This document shows positions 42,910 through 50,584 of a stretch of DNA of 64,000 nucleotides, piece by piece. Position numbers and translations under genes: made by a program. Each line of letters starts with the position of its first letter. Position 1 is the first letter of the stretch. Below the pieces are notes generated by a model. It was not told where the DNA came from. It saw only the letters and a program-made list of their open reading frames with translations, and made no database searches. Source of the DNA: Nocardia asteroides (GTDB taxonomy: Bacteria; Actinomycetota; Actinomycetes; Mycobacteriales; Mycobacteriaceae); the NCBI RefSeq assembly GCF_021183625.1, contig NZ_CP089214.1:2418001-2482000 (forward strand), written 5' to 3'.

Positions 42910-43529
42910 CGCGGACCGCCGTCGTCCGAACGCCGCGGTGCCGCGTCGTCGACGTAGAGATCGGCGACCACCACGTCCAGCCGGCGCACCGAGACCCCGA
43001 TGTCGCCGTTCAACGCGGCGCTCACCCGCTGCCTGACCACCGGGAGTACACCGCCGACCGGCGTCCCGGCGGCGAGCGCGAAGGCCAGCTCGACCTCGAC
43101 CGCGGCCCTGCCGTCCGGCTCGGTGCCGACCGGCTTGATCCGGCAGCGCCTGGTCCGCACGCCGGGCACCGAATCGGCGGCGAAGCGCAGCACCGCGGCG
43201 ACCGCGCGCTCGGAGACCTCGACCCCGCCCGGCTCCGGCGTGGCCAGCGACATGGTCCGGCCGCGGCGCACCTCGGCCCGCACCGCGGACATGATCCGGG
43301 CGGTGAGGTCGGGCGGGGCGGGCTCCGGCTCGGCGATCAGCTCCGCGGTGGCGACGCGCAGCGCGCGCAGGCTCTCCCGCGCGGTGGCGCAGTGCGGGCA
43401 GTGCGTCTCGTGCTCGTCGCCGAGCCCGGCCTCGACCGCGTCCAGCCTGTCCCAGACCTGCTCCAGATCGCGGCCACAGGGCAGCCGGTACCCGGTCGCC
43501 TCGTGGTCTGCTGCGGAGTTCACCGCCAT
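42906..43529 (-). CDS. Zinc-motif (anti-sigma-like) / Asp23 fusion protein
   Basis: 207 residues from ATG 43529. The N-terminal part has HETHCPHCATARESLRALRV; the H-x3-C-x2-C pattern is that of zinc-binding anti-sigma factors. From about residue 90 comes an Asp23-like domain (ERAVAAVLRFAADSVPGVRT, then RAAVEVELAFALAAGTPVGG). It overlaps the sigma-factor gene by 10 bases, the usual position of an anti-sigma gene. Control of that sigma factor by the fusion protein is therefore likely but not shown. Confidence 0.75.
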   Translation of the reverse strand: MAVNSAADHEATGYRLPCGRDLEQVWDRLDAVEAGLGDEHETHCPHCATARESLRALRVATAELIAEPEPAPPDLTARIMSAVRAEVRRGRTMSLATPEPGGVEVSERAVAAVLRFAADSVPGVRTRRCRIKPVGTEPDGRAAVEVELAFALAAGTPVGGVLPVVRQRVSAALNGDIGVSVRRLDVVVADLYVDDAAPRRSDDGGPR

Positions 43530-44077
43530 GGCTTCATCACCTCGGACAATTGCGCTCGGGCGCGGGCGATCCGGCCGCGCACCGCCGCGGGGCCCGCACC
43601 CACCGCGTCGGCGATCTCCTCGTACGACAACCCCTCGACCTCGCGCAGCAGCCAGCAGGCGCGCTGCTCGGGGGTGAGCGTCGCCAGCGCCGCGTGCAGC
43701 GCGCCGAGCTGACTGCTCACCTGAACAGCGTGCTCCGGTCTGGTGTCGGTGCGCGGCGATTCGGCGGTCTCCGGATCCAGCTCGGCCTGCGGCCGCCTGG
43801 CCCGGATGACGTTCAGGCACCGGTTGGTGGTCATCCGGTAGAGCCAGCCGACGAAGGCCGTCTCGTCGGCCAGCTGGTCGAGCCGGCGCCAGGCGGTCAG
43901 GAAGACCTCCTGGACCACGTCCTCGGCGTCCGCCCGGTCGGCGAGCACCCGCACCGCGAGCCGGAACATCCGCGCCTGGTAGCGCAGCACCAGCTCCTCA
44001 TAGGCGCGGACGTCGCCGTCCCTGGCGCGCCCGACCAGCGTCGCCTCGTCCGGCGCGACGGTCTGCGAACTCGTCAC
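43520..44077 (-). CDS. ECF-type RNA polymerase sigma factor
   Basis: 185 residues from ATG 44077. Region 2 is YEELVLRYQARMFRLAVRVL, then RADAEDVVQEVFLTAWRRLD; region 4 is LTPEQRACWLLREVEGLSYE, then EIADAVGAGPAAVRGRIARA. There is no region 3, as expected for the ECF class. It heads the operon of Asp23-family and membrane proteins. It may switch on its own operon during envelope stress; the promoter should lie in 44078-44170. Confidence 0.92.
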   Translation of the reverse strand: MTSSQTVAPDEATLVGRARDGDVRAYEELVLRYQARMFRLAVRVLADRADAEDVVQEVFLTAWRRLDQLADETAFVGWLYRMTTNRCLNVIRARRPQAELDPETAESPRTDTRPEHAVQVSSQLGALHAALATLTPEQRACWLLREVEGLSYEEIADAVGAGPAAVRGRIARARAQLSEVMKPWR

Positions 44078-44288
44078 GAAATCCTCCCGTTGTCATCCGT
44101 CGGACACGCCGTAGCGGGGATGCGTCACGGAGGATTCGCTGTGTTCTGTGTCACATGATGCTGCGGCGCGGTATTCGTCGCATGACCGCAGGCGGCTCTT
44201 CCAAACGTCCGGGGATGCGTAGACACTGAGAGTGTTAGGCACTTACCATCTCATCTATACGCTCTCGGCAGATCATAAGGAGATCGCA

Positions 44289-45206
44289 ATGACCGCCTCC
44301 GCCCCCGTCGCCGTCGATGACACCGGCAAGCGCGTCCTTCCCCCGCGCCGCGCCATCGAACCGGGAACCCGCATGTGGGACGAGACCGGGCTGGTCACCT
44401 TCTCGCTGACCGCGGGCTCGGCGTTCCTGCTGCAGACCATGGAGCCGACCATCTCCGCGGTCGTCGACGAGCACTCCACCTTCCGCACCGACCCCATGGG
44501 CCGCGCGCTGCGCAGCGTCTCCTCGGTGATGATGTGGGTCTACGGCGGTGACGAGGCGCTGGCCGAGGCCGATCGGCTGCGGGCGATGCACGCCTCGCTG
44601 AACACCACCGACGCGAGCGGCAGGCAGCACAGGGCGCTCTCCAGCGGCCCGTGGGCCTGGGTGCTGCACACCGGCACCTACGCCTTCTGCGCGAACTCGA
44701 AGTACTTCGCCCGCACGCCGTTACGGGACGAGGACAAGGAGGCGTACTACCAGGAGGCGCTGCAGCTGCTGCGCAACTTCACGGTGGCGCCCAAGGAGAT
44801 CCCGGCGACCTTCGCCGAGTTCGAAGAGTTCTTCGCCGCCGCCGTCGAGAACAACCTCGAAGCCACGCAGACCGCGCGCGACTACCTGAAGACCATCCGG
44901 AAGGTGGCTCCGCCCAAGGAGCTGCCGCGACCGCTGCACCCGCTGTGGCACGCGCTCTTCGCGCCGATCGGCAAGCTGCAGTACTTCTGCACCGTCGGCA
45001 CCACCCCGGAGCCCGCCCGGCGCAAGCTCGGCCTCACCTGGACCGCCGCCGACGAGCGCAGGCTGAAGCTGATCGGCTGGGTGGTCTCGCGCGGCACCCC
45101 GCTGCTGCCGGAGCGGGTGCGCTACTTCCCGATCGCCTACGAGGCGCGCAAGCTGGAGCGCGACCGGCAGCGGCTGCGCAAGGTGATCGACCTGCGGCCG
45201 CTCTGA
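44289..45206 (+). CDS. Oxygenase MpaB/DUF2236-family protein
   Basis: 305 residues from ATG 44289, with AAGGAGATCGCA upstream; the earlier in-frame start at 44232 lacks such a site. The conserved core is present: FSLTAGSAFLLQTMEPTISA, GRALRSVSSVMMWVYGGDEA, then HRALSSGPWAWVLHTGTYAF. Family members include bacterial latex-clearing proteins and the fungal MpaB, which bind haem; the His in LHTGTYAF fits a ligand. The substrate here is unknown. Confidence 0.85.
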   Translation: MTASAPVAVDDTGKRVLPPRRAIEPGTRMWDETGLVTFSLTAGSAFLLQTMEPTISAVVDEHSTFRTDPMGRALRSVSSVMMWVYGGDEALAEADRLRAMHASLNTTDASGRQHRALSSGPWAWVLHTGTYAFCANSKYFARTPLRDEDKEAYYQEALQLLRNFTVAPKEIPATFAEFEEFFAAAVENNLEATQTARDYLKTIRKVAPPKELPRPLHPLWHALFAPIGKLQYFCTVGTTPEPARRKLGLTWTAADERRLKLIGWVVSRGTPLLPERVRYFPIAYEARKLERDRQRLRKVIDLRPL

Positions 45207-45227
45207 TTCGATTCGCGCATCACACCC

Positions 45228-45259
45228 CGCCCGGCGGCCGCAACTCCGGCCGCCGGGCG
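45228..45259 (+). terminator. Terminator after the MpaB-like gene
   Basis: CGCCCGGCGGCCG (45228-45240) and CGGCCGCCGGGCG (45247-45259) form a perfect 13-bp stem around CAACTC, 22 bases after the stop codon. Confidence 0.75.
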
Positions 45260-45380
45260 TTCGCGTGTCCGGGTATCCCTTACGCTACGACAGCGTTTCG
45301 GTATCGACCCGACAGCCGGACGTGGCACGGACCCAACGGCGATCGGACCCGATCGGCCCGAACCCCGGAAAGGCGTTTCC

Positions 45381-45794
45381 ATGGCCCACAGGCCCACAGT
45401 GCTGTTCGTCTGCGTGCACAACGCGGGACGGTCGCAGATGGCGGCGGGATTCCTCAGCGCGCTGGCGGGTGATCGGATCGAGGTGCGCTCCGCGGGCAGC
45501 GAACCGGCCGCGGCGCTGAACCCCGCGGCGGTGGCCGCCATGGCCGAGGTCGGGATCGATATCGCCACGCGCACCCCCGCCCAGCTCACCGAGGAGGCCG
45601 TCGGCCTCTCCGACGTGGTGGTGACCATGGGCTGCGGCGACGCCTGCCCGTTCTTCCCCGGCATCAGCTACCGGGACTGGGTGCTGCCCGACCCCGCGGG
45701 CCAGCCCATCGAGGCGGTCCGGCCGATCCGCGACCACCTGCGGATCCTGGTGGAGAACCTGATCGCCGAGCTGGTGCCCGCGCACACCCGCTGA
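45381..45794 (+). CDS. arsC: Arsenate reductase / low-molecular-weight phosphatase-like protein
   Basis: 137 residues from ATG 45381. The P-loop is LFVCVHNAGRSQMAAGF, with the nucleophilic Cys in the CxNxGRS pattern of the ArsC family. A second Cys pair (MGCGDACPFF) and the catalytic Asp in WVLPDPAGQ are present. Actinobacterial relatives reduce arsenate with thioredoxin or mycothiol. No arsenite exporter or ArsR gene is adjacent, so the role in arsenic resistance is inferred from family only. Confidence 0.87.
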   Translation: MAHRPTVLFVCVHNAGRSQMAAGFLSALAGDRIEVRSAGSEPAAALNPAAVAAMAEVGIDIATRTPAQLTEEAVGLSDVVVTMGCGDACPFFPGISYRDWVLPDPAGQPIEAVRPIRDHLRILVENLIAELVPAHTR

Positions 45795-45844
45795 CGTCCG
45801 ATTCGTTCAAGCCGCGCGCGGCCCCCGCTTCGTAGGCTCGCGGT

Positions 45845-46240
45845 ATGACTCTTCGACTCGATGCCATCGGCCTGGTGGTCGCCGACATGACCGCCTCGCT
45901 CGCCTTCTACCGCGGGCTCGGCCTGGAGTTCCCCGACGGCGCCGAACAGGCGCCGCACGCCGAGGCCGAGCTCGGCGGCGGGTTCCGGCTCATGCTCGAC
46001 ACCGAGGAGACGGTGCGCTCCTTCCAGCCCGGCTGGCAGCCGCCGAGCGGCGAGGGCCGGATCGGCCTCGCCGTCCGCTGCCCCGACCCGGCGACCGTGG
46101 ACGCCACCTACGCGGCGCTGGTCGAGGCGGGCGCGCACGGCGAACTGAAGCCGTTCGACGCGCCCTGGGGGCAGCGCTACGCCTCGATCCAGGACCCGGA
46201 CGGAAACGGCGTCGACCTCTACGCCGCGCTCGACGGCTGA
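45845..46240 (+). CDS. VOC-superfamily (glyoxalase/bleomycin-resistance-like) protein
   Basis: 131 residues from ATG 45845. Two betaalphabetabetabeta units are visible: AIGLVVADMTASLAFYRGLG in the first, and TYAALVEAGAHGELKPFDAP then YASIQDPDGNGVDLYAAL in the second. The C-terminal Glu/Asp-type metal residues fit the fold. The activity cannot be deduced. It converges on an AraC-type gene, a frequent neighbour of VOC genes in actinobacteria. Confidence 0.85.
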   Translation: MTLRLDAIGLVVADMTASLAFYRGLGLEFPDGAEQAPHAEAELGGGFRLMLDTEETVRSFQPGWQPPSGEGRIGLAVRCPDPATVDATYAALVEAGAHGELKPFDAPWGQRYASIQDPDGNGVDLYAALDG

Positions 46241-46310
46241 GCGGGCCCGGCCACCCGCGTAGGGCGCGGGTGTAGGTCGGCGCCGCTGCCCGGCGGCGCG
46301 GCAGGCCCGC

Positions 46311-47006
46311 TCAGCCCCCGCCGCGGAGGAGCCCGGCCGGAGTGAGGCCGGTCAGCTCGCGGACCTCGCGGGTGAAGTGCGCCTGGTCGGCGTAGCCCGC
46401 ACCCACCGCGGTCTCGGCCAGCGGCACCCCGGCGCGGGCGCGCGCCAGCCCGCGCTGCAACCGCAGCACGCGGGCCAGCGTCTTGGGGCCGTAGCCGAAG
46501 GCGGCGAGCGAGCGGCGGTGCAGGGTGCGCGCGGTCCAGCCCGCGCGCTCGGCGACATAACGCACCGGCTGCCCGGCGTCCAGCGCCGCCACCACCCGGC
46601 CCAGCGCCGGGTCGGGGGCGGGCCGCTCGGCGGCGCGGCGCAGCACGGCGGCCTCCAGCGCGGCGGGGCGATCCGCGGCATCGTCCACCCCGGCGAACAG
46701 CGCTCTGACCCGGGCGGCGGGCCACAGCTCGGCCAGGTCGACCCGGCGATCCCGCACCTCGGCCGCGGGCACCCCGAGCACGGCAGGCGCGGTGCCAGGC
46801 GCGAACCGGAAGCCGGCGAACTCGCCACCGCCGGGATCGGGGCGGTACGCGACGGTGTCCGGCCCGGCCACGACCAACCTGCCCTCGGTCCAGATCAGAT
46901 CCATGCAGCCGTCCGGCAGCACCGGCAGCTCGAACTCCGCCACACCCGTGCGCGCCCAGACGACGGCCCCGGCCAGCCGCGCCCGCCGCTCCCGATAACC
47001 GGCCAT
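46311..47006 (-). CDS. AraC-family transcriptional regulator
   Basis: 231 residues. The N-terminal sensor half (VLPDGCMDLIWTEGRLVVAG, FAGFRFAPGTAPAVLGVPAA) is of the DUF6597-like type. The C-terminal helix-turn-helix pair contains VRYVAERAGWTARTLHRRSL and LAETAVGAGYADQAHFTREV, then TPAGLLRG, the AraC signature. It ends 70 bases from the convergent VOC gene. The target is unknown. Confidence 0.9.
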   Translation of the reverse strand: MAGYRERRARLAGAVVWARTGVAEFELPVLPDGCMDLIWTEGRLVVAGPDTVAYRPDPGGGEFAGFRFAPGTAPAVLGVPAAEVRDRRVDLAELWPAARVRALFAGVDDAADRPAALEAAVLRRAAERPAPDPALGRVVAALDAGQPVRYVAERAGWTARTLHRRSLAAFGYGPKTLARVLRLQRGLARARAGVPLAETAVGAGYADQAHFTREVRELTGLTPAGLLRGGG

Positions 47007-47025
47007 GGCCGCGAGATTACGCCCG

Positions 47026-47532
47026 CTACCGCGCGGCGGGCGGGGCGGAGGAGCGCGGCACCACCCGGACGAACGGCTGCCCCTCCGGCGGCACCCGGCG
47101 CTCCGGGTCGGCGCAGCCGACGGTGAGCTCGGCGTTCGGCGCGGCGGAGAAGGTCCACAGCGTCATCCACTCCTGGCCGCCCGCCTCCTCCCGCTTCTTC
47201 ACCTCCGAGGAGTGCAGGTCCTCGTTCCGCCCGGTGCCGTCGGTGACCGTGCAGCGCAGCGCGGCCGCGGCATCGCCCCAGGCCGCCGGTACCCGGATCT
47301 CCAGCACCGACCCGGGCGGCATGGTGGCGGTGCCGGTCTCGTCGATCGGGACCCGCACGGCGCCCTCCGGCTCGACAATCGGCACCGTCGTGGTCGGCGC
47401 CGCGGTCGCGCTGCCGTCGGTGGCGCTCGCCTCGCCCGTCGCCTCGCCATCCTTGACCTCGTCCGAGCAGGCCGCCAGCGCCGCAACCGCGAGCGCGGAT
47501 ACCAGGAGCCGGGTCAAGCGGAACTTCCTCAC
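47026..47532 (-). CDS. Secreted lipoprotein, 168 aa
   Basis: GTG 47532 was chosen because GGGAGG stands nine bases upstream and a lipoprotein signal follows at once: RKFRLTRLLVSALAVAALAA then CSDE, with the lipobox LAAC. The mature part begins with a Thr/Ala-rich linker. The rest reads as a beta-type domain (TATMPPGSVLEIRVPAAWGD, QEWMTLWTFSAAPNAELTVG) with a Cys pair (LRCTVTD, VGCADPE). No family was recognised. Confidence 0.75.
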   Translation of the reverse strand: MRKFRLTRLLVSALAVAALAACSDEVKDGEATGEASATDGSATAAPTTTVPIVEPEGAVRVPIDETGTATMPPGSVLEIRVPAAWGDAAAALRCTVTDGTGRNEDLHSSEVKKREEAGGQEWMTLWTFSAAPNAELTVGCADPERRVPPEGQPFVRVVPRSSAPPAAR

Positions 47533-47812
47533 GGGTCGACCTCCCTGCAGCGTTTCCCACCCTTTCCGCCTCACCATGCCGCAGAAACCGGCAATTACCG
47601 AGCGAATCGCCGGACACCATGTGAAAATCCTTGTGCCGGGGTTGATTACCAGAGCAGGCACCCTTTCGGCGAACTCCCCGCATTCCTGTAGCGATTCCTT
47701 CGGGGTGGCGCTACCCGTTCCGGGAAATGTTTGCCAGAATATTGCTCGGGTAGTGAAGCAGTAGCTGATCAGCGTTTTTCCGACCGGACCGCCCGGACAC
47801 CGAGGAGAAATC

Positions 47813-48238
47813 GTGAGCGAAGCGACGCTGGAGGCCCTGATCGGGCACACCGTGTACGACCGCGACGGCGAGAAGATCGGCAAGGTCCGCCGCCTGTACC
47901 TGGACAACGCCACCGGCGCCCCCACCTGGATGGCCGTCTCCGCCGGGCTCTTCGCCGGCGACGCGCTCATCCCGCTGATCGGTGCCAGTCACCAGGAGGC
48001 CAGCTCCTCGATCCGGGTCAGCGTGCCGAAGGGCGCCGTCCGCACCGCCCCGTACCTGGACGAGGACGGCCACATCAGCGGCGAGGCCGAGCGCGAGCTG
48101 CTCGTGCACTACGAGCTGGAGGAGGGGCGGCCCGCGGCCGCGGAGTACCGCCCGCGACACGCCATGCCGGACATCGAGGCGGGCGGCGACGAGCCGCTCA
48201 CCTACGGCAGGCCGGACCCCGACCCCGGCGCGGGCTGA
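47813..48238 (+). CDS. PRC-barrel domain protein
   Basis: 141 residues from GTG 47813 with GAGGAGAAATC upstream. The N-terminal 75 residues are a PRC-barrel: LIGHTVYDRDGEKIGKVRRL, then GAPTWMAVSAGLFAGDALIP. The C-terminal part (ISGEAERELLVHYELEE) resembles the short domain that follows the barrel in stress-related actinobacterial proteins. It is soluble. The function is not established. Confidence 0.85.
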   Translation: MSEATLEALIGHTVYDRDGEKIGKVRRLYLDNATGAPTWMAVSAGLFAGDALIPLIGASHQEASSSIRVSVPKGAVRTAPYLDEDGHISGEAERELLVHYELEEGRPAAAEYRPRHAMPDIEAGGDEPLTYGRPDPDPGAG

Positions 48239-48244
48239 GCCCCT

Positions 48245-48287
48245 GGGCGGCGGCGCGCGCCGGGCCGGCACCCGGCACGCGCCGCCC
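48245..48287. terminator. Convergent hairpin terminator
   Basis: Outer arms GGGCGGC (48245-48251) and GCCGCCC (48281-48287) enclose an inner near-perfect stem (GCGCGCCGGG with CCCGGCACGC). It lies between the convergent PRC-barrel gene and the 109-aa gene. Confidence 0.5.
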
Positions 48288-48296
48288 GGATGCGGG

Positions 48297-48626
48297 TCAG
48301 GACTTCCCGAGCGCCTTCTGCAGCTGACTCTTCGTCATCTTCGAGCGCCCCTCGATGTTCTTCTTCCGCGCCTCGGCGTAGAGCTGGTCGCGGGTGAGCC
48401 CCTTGGGCCGGTCCGTGCCGGAGCGCTGCCCGCCGCGCTGCTGCGGTGACTTGTCCCGCACCGACGAGCGGGTGGCCGTCTTCGTCTGCCCGGCCTGCGC
48501 CCGGTTCTTGTTCACCGTGCGCGCCGCGACCTCCTTCGCCCGCTTCGTGCTCGCCCCGCGATCCTCCGCGGAGTCCTTCACGTGCTCGTACTGGCGCTCC
48601 TGCTTCGCCGTCCATTCCTTCGGCAT
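48297..48626 (-). CDS. Small basic protein with SAP/Rho-N-like end (plasmid-stabilisation-like)
   Basis: 109 residues from ATG 48626 with CAGGAGGTGTGAC upstream. The first half is charged and helical (TAKQERQYEHVKDSAEDRGA, then RAKEVAARTVNKNRAQAG). The C-terminal 35 residues, LTRDQLYAEARKKNIEGRSK, then MTKSQLQKALGK, form a Rho-N/SAP-type helix pair that often binds nucleic acid. Proteins of this layout are widespread in actinobacteria and sometimes named plasmid stabilisation proteins. The role is unknown. Confidence 0.75.
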   Translation of the reverse strand: MPKEWTAKQERQYEHVKDSAEDRGASTKRAKEVAARTVNKNRAQAGQTKTATRSSVRDKSPQQRGGQRSGTDRPKGLTRDQLYAEARKKNIEGRSKMTKSQLQKALGKS

Positions 48627-48730
48627 GTCACACCTCCTGCCTCCGCCGTACCCCGTGCCGACCGAGTGAAATCGGCGCGGCCGGGTCACGAAAAGGTTTC
48701 GGAAAACAACCGCTCGGGTACCTGGGTGAG

Positions 48731-48931
48731 ATGACAGCGATCCGCAACCACACCCGAATCCTCGGGCTGGAACGCGGAACCGCGGTGCTCGCCTTCGTGA
48801 CCTGCTCCACCTTCGCGTGCGGTATCGCAGCTCTGACCCAGTCCGTTCTCACCGGCCTGATCGCGGCGTTCGGCCTGTCGGCCGCGCTCGTGCTCACCCT
48901 CGGCACCCTGCCGGGCGATATCGCCCGCTAG
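48731..48931 (+). CDS. Small two-helix membrane protein
   Basis: 66 residues from ATG 48731 with GGGTGAG close upstream. Two hydrophobic segments (TAVLAFVTCSTFACGIAALT and TGLIAAFGLSAALVLTLGTL) make a membrane hairpin with short polar ends. No family was recognised. It ends 22 bases from the IS5-type element, but its stop codon is intact. Confidence 0.5.
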   Translation: MTAIRNHTRILGLERGTAVLAFVTCSTFACGIAALTQSVLTGLIAAFGLSAALVLTLGTLPGDIAR

Positions 48932-48953
48932 GGCCACTGTCGGCAGCCCGCTA

Positions 48954-49991
48954 GGCAGTGTTGCGAAGTAGCTGTCATTGGTCGCGCAGCCAGTGGTTGA
49001 TGGCAGCGATGTGGACGCTGGCGAGGTAGCGGACGGCGAGTTTGTCGTAGCGGGTCGCGACGGCGCGGTGTTGTTTGAGCTGGTTGATGCCGCGTTCGAC
49101 AGCGTTGCGGTCGCGGTAGGCAACCGGATCGCATGCCGGAGGCCGGCCACCGGCCCTGCCGCGGTTGCGGCGATGACGGAGCTGGTCAGCCGGGCTCGGG
49201 ATCGTGGCCGCGATGCCGTGGCGACGCAGCCAGGTGCGGTTGGCGCGGGAGGAGTAGGCCTTGTCGGCCAGCACCCGATCCGGCCGCTGCCGTGCCCGCC
49301 CCGGTCCTCGGCGTGGCACCGCGATCGCGTCGAGAACCAGCGGCAGGTGCGGGCTGTCGCCGGCTTGGCCGGCGGTGAGCAGGATCGCCAGCGGTTTGAG
49401 TCCTTGCTCGCAGGCCAGATGTAGTTTCGTGGTCCACCCGCCCCGTGAGCGGCCCAGCCCGTGATCGCCGGGCTCACCGGCAGGACCCGACCGGGCTCCG
49501 GCGGCGTGCTGGTGCGCGCGAACGATCGTGGAGTCCACGCTGAGCTGCCAGCGGATCGAACCGGAGGCGTCGGCATAGACCTGCAGCATCTTCCAGATCA
49601 GCACCCACGCTCCGTTGTGCTGCCACCGCCGGAACAGCCCGTAGACCGCTTGCCAGGACCCGTACTGCGGCGGGACGTCGCGCCAGGGTGAGCCTACGCG
49701 GGTTCGCCAGCGGATTCCGTCGATGAGCTGGCGTCTGCTCCATTGCGGCGGGCGGCCCGCCTTCTTCGCGCGGGGCAGCAACGGTTCCAATCGAGCCCAT
49801 TGGGCATCGGAGAGATCCGCTCGCCCCGCGGCCGTTACGCTGGCCACGAGGTCTCCGGTGGGTGATGTTTTGCTTGGTCGCTGAACACCACTACCGGAGA
49901 CCTCGCCTCGTCACCTCACCGGGACATGCGACGGGTCAACAGATTCCAGGACACCTCACGCGACCTGCGCGCGCTACTTCGCAACACGACC
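48954..49991 (-). mobile_element. IS5-family insertion sequence, intact, 1038 bp
   Basis: Terminal inverted repeats of 19 bases, GGCAGTGTTGCGAAGTAGC at 48954-48972 and GCTACTTCGCAACACGACC at 49973-49991, match in 17 of 19 positions. A TA stands on both sides (48952-48953, 49992-49993), which fits the short target duplication of this family. One transposase gene fills the element. Confidence 0.85.
48975..49847 (-). CDS. IS5-family transposase
   Basis: 290 residues in one uninterrupted frame. The N-terminal DUF4096-like part reads LSDAQWARLEPLLPRAKKAG, then IRWRTRVGSPWRDVPPQYGS. The DDE domain has the first Asp in LSVDSTIVRAHQHAAG, the second in VLADKAYSSRANRTWL and the Glu in YRDRNAVERGINQLKQHRAV. 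All three acidic residues are present, so the enzyme may be active. Confidence 0.92.
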   Translation of the reverse strand: MASVTAAGRADLSDAQWARLEPLLPRAKKAGRPPQWSRRQLIDGIRWRTRVGSPWRDVPPQYGSWQAVYGLFRRWQHNGAWVLIWKMLQVYADASGSIRWQLSVDSTIVRAHQHAAGARSGPAGEPGDHGLGRSRGGWTTKLHLACEQGLKPLAILLTAGQAGDSPHLPLVLDAIAVPRRGPGRARQRPDRVLADKAYSSRANRTWLRRHGIAATIPSPADQLRHRRNRGRAGGRPPACDPVAYRDRNAVERGINQLKQHRAVATRYDKLAVRYLASVHIAAINHWLRDQ

Positions 49992-50419
49992 TAGGGCCAC
50001 TGCTGGTAGGTCGTCGGCACCCGGCGCACGCCGCGGCCCACCTCGGTGATGAGGTCGTCGTAGGCGTCGGCCAAATCGGTCACCAGCATGGCCAGCTCGT
50101 ACCGCTCGTGCTCCGAGTCGACGGTCGCCGCGTACGCCTGCGCACAGTACGAGGCCAGCCGGTCGACCACCTCGCCCACCGTCTCGGTGTGCCGCGCGGC
50201 CCCGCCGTGCGGCACCGGGACGACCCGGGCGATCCAGCGATCGATCGCCAACACCAGCCGGCCGCGGTGGCCGTCGATCTCGCCGGTGCCGCCCGCGCCG
50301 ATCCGCGCCTCGTGCAGCGCGGCGAGCTCACCGGCCGCCTCCAGCATCGGATGGTCCCGGTGCGGAAAGCCACGGAGCGCGGCGACGAGCGAATCCTTGT
50401 CCGGCAGCGCGTGATTCAC
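49991..50419 (-). CDS. DUF4254-like protein
   Basis: 142 residues from GTG 50419, where GGGGG stands just upstream of three GTG codons in a row; the frame runs on to 50554 without protein-like sequence. The helical core (LEAAGELAALHEARIGAGGT, DGHRGRLVLAIDRWIARVVP, then VGEVVDRLASYCAQAYAATV) matches DUF4254. Its TAG stop is formed at the junction with the insertion sequence, where the last IS base supplies one position. The function is unknown. Confidence 0.7.
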   Translation of the reverse strand: MNHALPDKDSLVAALRGFPHRDHPMLEAAGELAALHEARIGAGGTGEIDGHRGRLVLAIDRWIARVVPVPHGGAARHTETVGEVVDRLASYCAQAYAATVDSEHERYELAMLVTDLADAYDDLITEVGRGVRRVPTTYQQWP

Positions 50420-50584
50420 CACCACCCCCGGCCCGCACGCCGACCGCAACGCTCGTCCGTTCTGCCGGGGACACGCACCCGGGACAACCACACCACGACA
50501 CAGACGTATACCGGAGTCGGGGCACCGGCGCTGGTCCCGAGCCGGACAATGCAACCAACTCGTAGCGAAACACCCGGTCTGCGC

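Noticed and set aside
46239..46312. Inverted repeat GAGCGGGCC / GGCCCGCTC between the VOC and AraC genes
   Set aside because: The arms are 9 bp but the loop is over 50 bases, so a terminator is possible but weak.
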